Source of the DNA: Deltaproteobacteria bacterium
GTDB lineage: Bacteria; Desulfobacterota; GWC2-55-46; UBA9637
DNA: 42,754 nt
Assembly (NCBI GenBank): GCA_016200645.1
Contig: JACQEJ010000084.1
Location: 1-42,754 of the forward strand
Direction of reading: 5' to 3'
How positions within the stretch are numbered: position 1 is the first letter of the stretch; every line of letters starts with the position of its first letter. The notes under the pieces were generated by a model. The model saw only the letters and a list, made by a program, of their open reading frames with translations, was not told where the DNA came from and did not search any database. This document shows positions 42,277-42,754 of the stretch, piece after piece. The translations under genes and the position numbers were made by a program.

Positions 42277-42754
42277 TAGTCATCTCCGCCAACTTATTCA
42301 GTTTATCCAATGCTGCGCCGCTGTCTATTGAACCCCTTGCAGCAGCTAGGCCCTCCTCAATGGAATTGGCCATGCCGCCCGCCACAATGGCAGCGGCAGC
42401 ATTAAGCAAAACCACATCCTGCTGCGGGCTTTTTTTGCCTTTTAATATGGAAAGTATTATCCCTGCATTTTGTTCAGGATCGCCGCCTTTCAAATCCTCC
42501 GGCCTGCACCGCTTAAATCCGAAGTCTTCCGGCTTGATATGATATGTTCGCAGAGAGCCGCTTTTTAGTTCCGTGACTTTTGTCCCGGCTGCAAGCGTTA
42601 TTTCATCAAGCCCGTCTTCGCCCCTCACAACAAACGCATGTTCAGCGCCAAGGTTTGACAGAACCTTTCCAATTATGTCAGTAAGGCTGTCATCATAAAC
42701 GCCAATCACCTGACACCGCGCCCCTGCCGGATTTGTAAGCGGCCCGAGAATATT
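42266..42754 (-). CDS. trpD: Anthranilate phosphoribosyltransferase, C-terminal part (5' cut by window edge)
   Basis: The open frame runs to the window edge and reads NILGPLTNPAGARCQVIGVYD, then AFVVRGEDGLDEITLAAGTKV, PEDFGFKRCRPEDLKGGDPE and a helical end. This is the C-terminal half of TrpD, which attaches phosphoribose to anthranilate. The residues NPA, GEDGLDE and the KGGDP segment are family hallmarks. The last residues NRQ and the stop come from a heptamer array. It is the most upstream trp gene visible; trpE and trpG would lie beyond the window. Confidence 0.93.
   Translation of the reverse strand, partial: NILGPLTNPAGARCQVIGVYDDSLTDIIGKVLSNLGAEHAFVVRGEDGLDEITLAAGTKVTELKSGSLRTYHIKPEDFGFKRCRPEDLKGGDPEQNAGIILSILKGKKSPQQDVVLLNAAAAIVAGGMANSIEEGLAAARGSIDSGAALDKLNKLAEMTNRQ

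Overview
The window looks like a chromosomal stretch of a Gram-negative, non-cyanobacterial bacterium. Evidence for an LPS-bearing outer membrane is strong: kdsA, kdsB, kdsD, lptD and a signal-peptide-bearing porin. The gene order (glyS-dnaG-tRNA-Met-zinc ribbon; tig-clpP-clpX-lon-hup; trp genes-accD-folC) resembles Desulfobacterota/Nitrospirota-type and related uncultured lineages. That placement is an inference from synteny and is not settled by the sequence.

Layout. 1-4484 (+): an accessory block with a truncated gene, a DUF5678-like/retropepsin-like pair, then DUF1257 (Ycf35-like), DUF2997, a radical SAM activase-like protein, a helical-repeat protein and an Hsp70-like ATPase. 4488-11970 (+): housekeeping genes deoB, glyS, dnaG, tRNA-Met, a C4 zinc-ribbon coiled-coil protein, an RNase HI gene and the RNase P RNA. 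12013-12226: a structured inverted-repeat element. 12318-21173 (-): ftsX, ftsE, tRNA-Asp, tRNA-Val, hup, lon, clpX, clpP, tig, a four-helix-bundle protein, tRNA-Leu. 21429-29791 (-): porin, kdsD, a second four-helix-bundle protein, kdsA, pyrG, kdsB, a second structured element, tilS. 29877-34570 (-): lptD, folC, accD. 34656-37997 (-): a second-messenger cluster (class II PDE-like MBL protein, Crp-like protein, GAF-GAF-HD-GYP protein). 38103-42754 (-): trpA, a toxin-antitoxin pair, trpB, trpF, trpC, partial trpD.

The most striking property is a very high load of small palindromic repeats. About 20 loci carry degenerate tandem 7-nt units (for example GTAGACA, GGCTATG, AGTCAGA, GCTATGA, AAGGGTC), usually as two opposed arms forming a long hairpin. 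They sit between genes, in leaders of tRNA-Leu and the porin, inside RNase P RNA, and in frame inside TilS, FolC, LptD, TrpA and TrpB. Both four-helix-bundle (S23/IVP-like) genes lie between opposed heptamer arms, suggesting they are cargo of the same elements. A second hairpin family (67-68 bp) flanks tRNA-Met on both sides and also interrupts RNase P RNA. A third family (about 215 bp, two copies) has a conserved structured core inside a perfect 33-34 bp inverted repeat whose outer sequence differs between copies.

Several genes look damaged or remodelled. TrpC lacks about 27 residues around its first barrel loop and helix. The MazF-like toxin is frameshifted at an A8 tract. The helical-repeat and Hsp70-like reading frames appear to be split by a frameshift. 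Original start codons of trpA and possibly other genes were replaced by repeat sequence.
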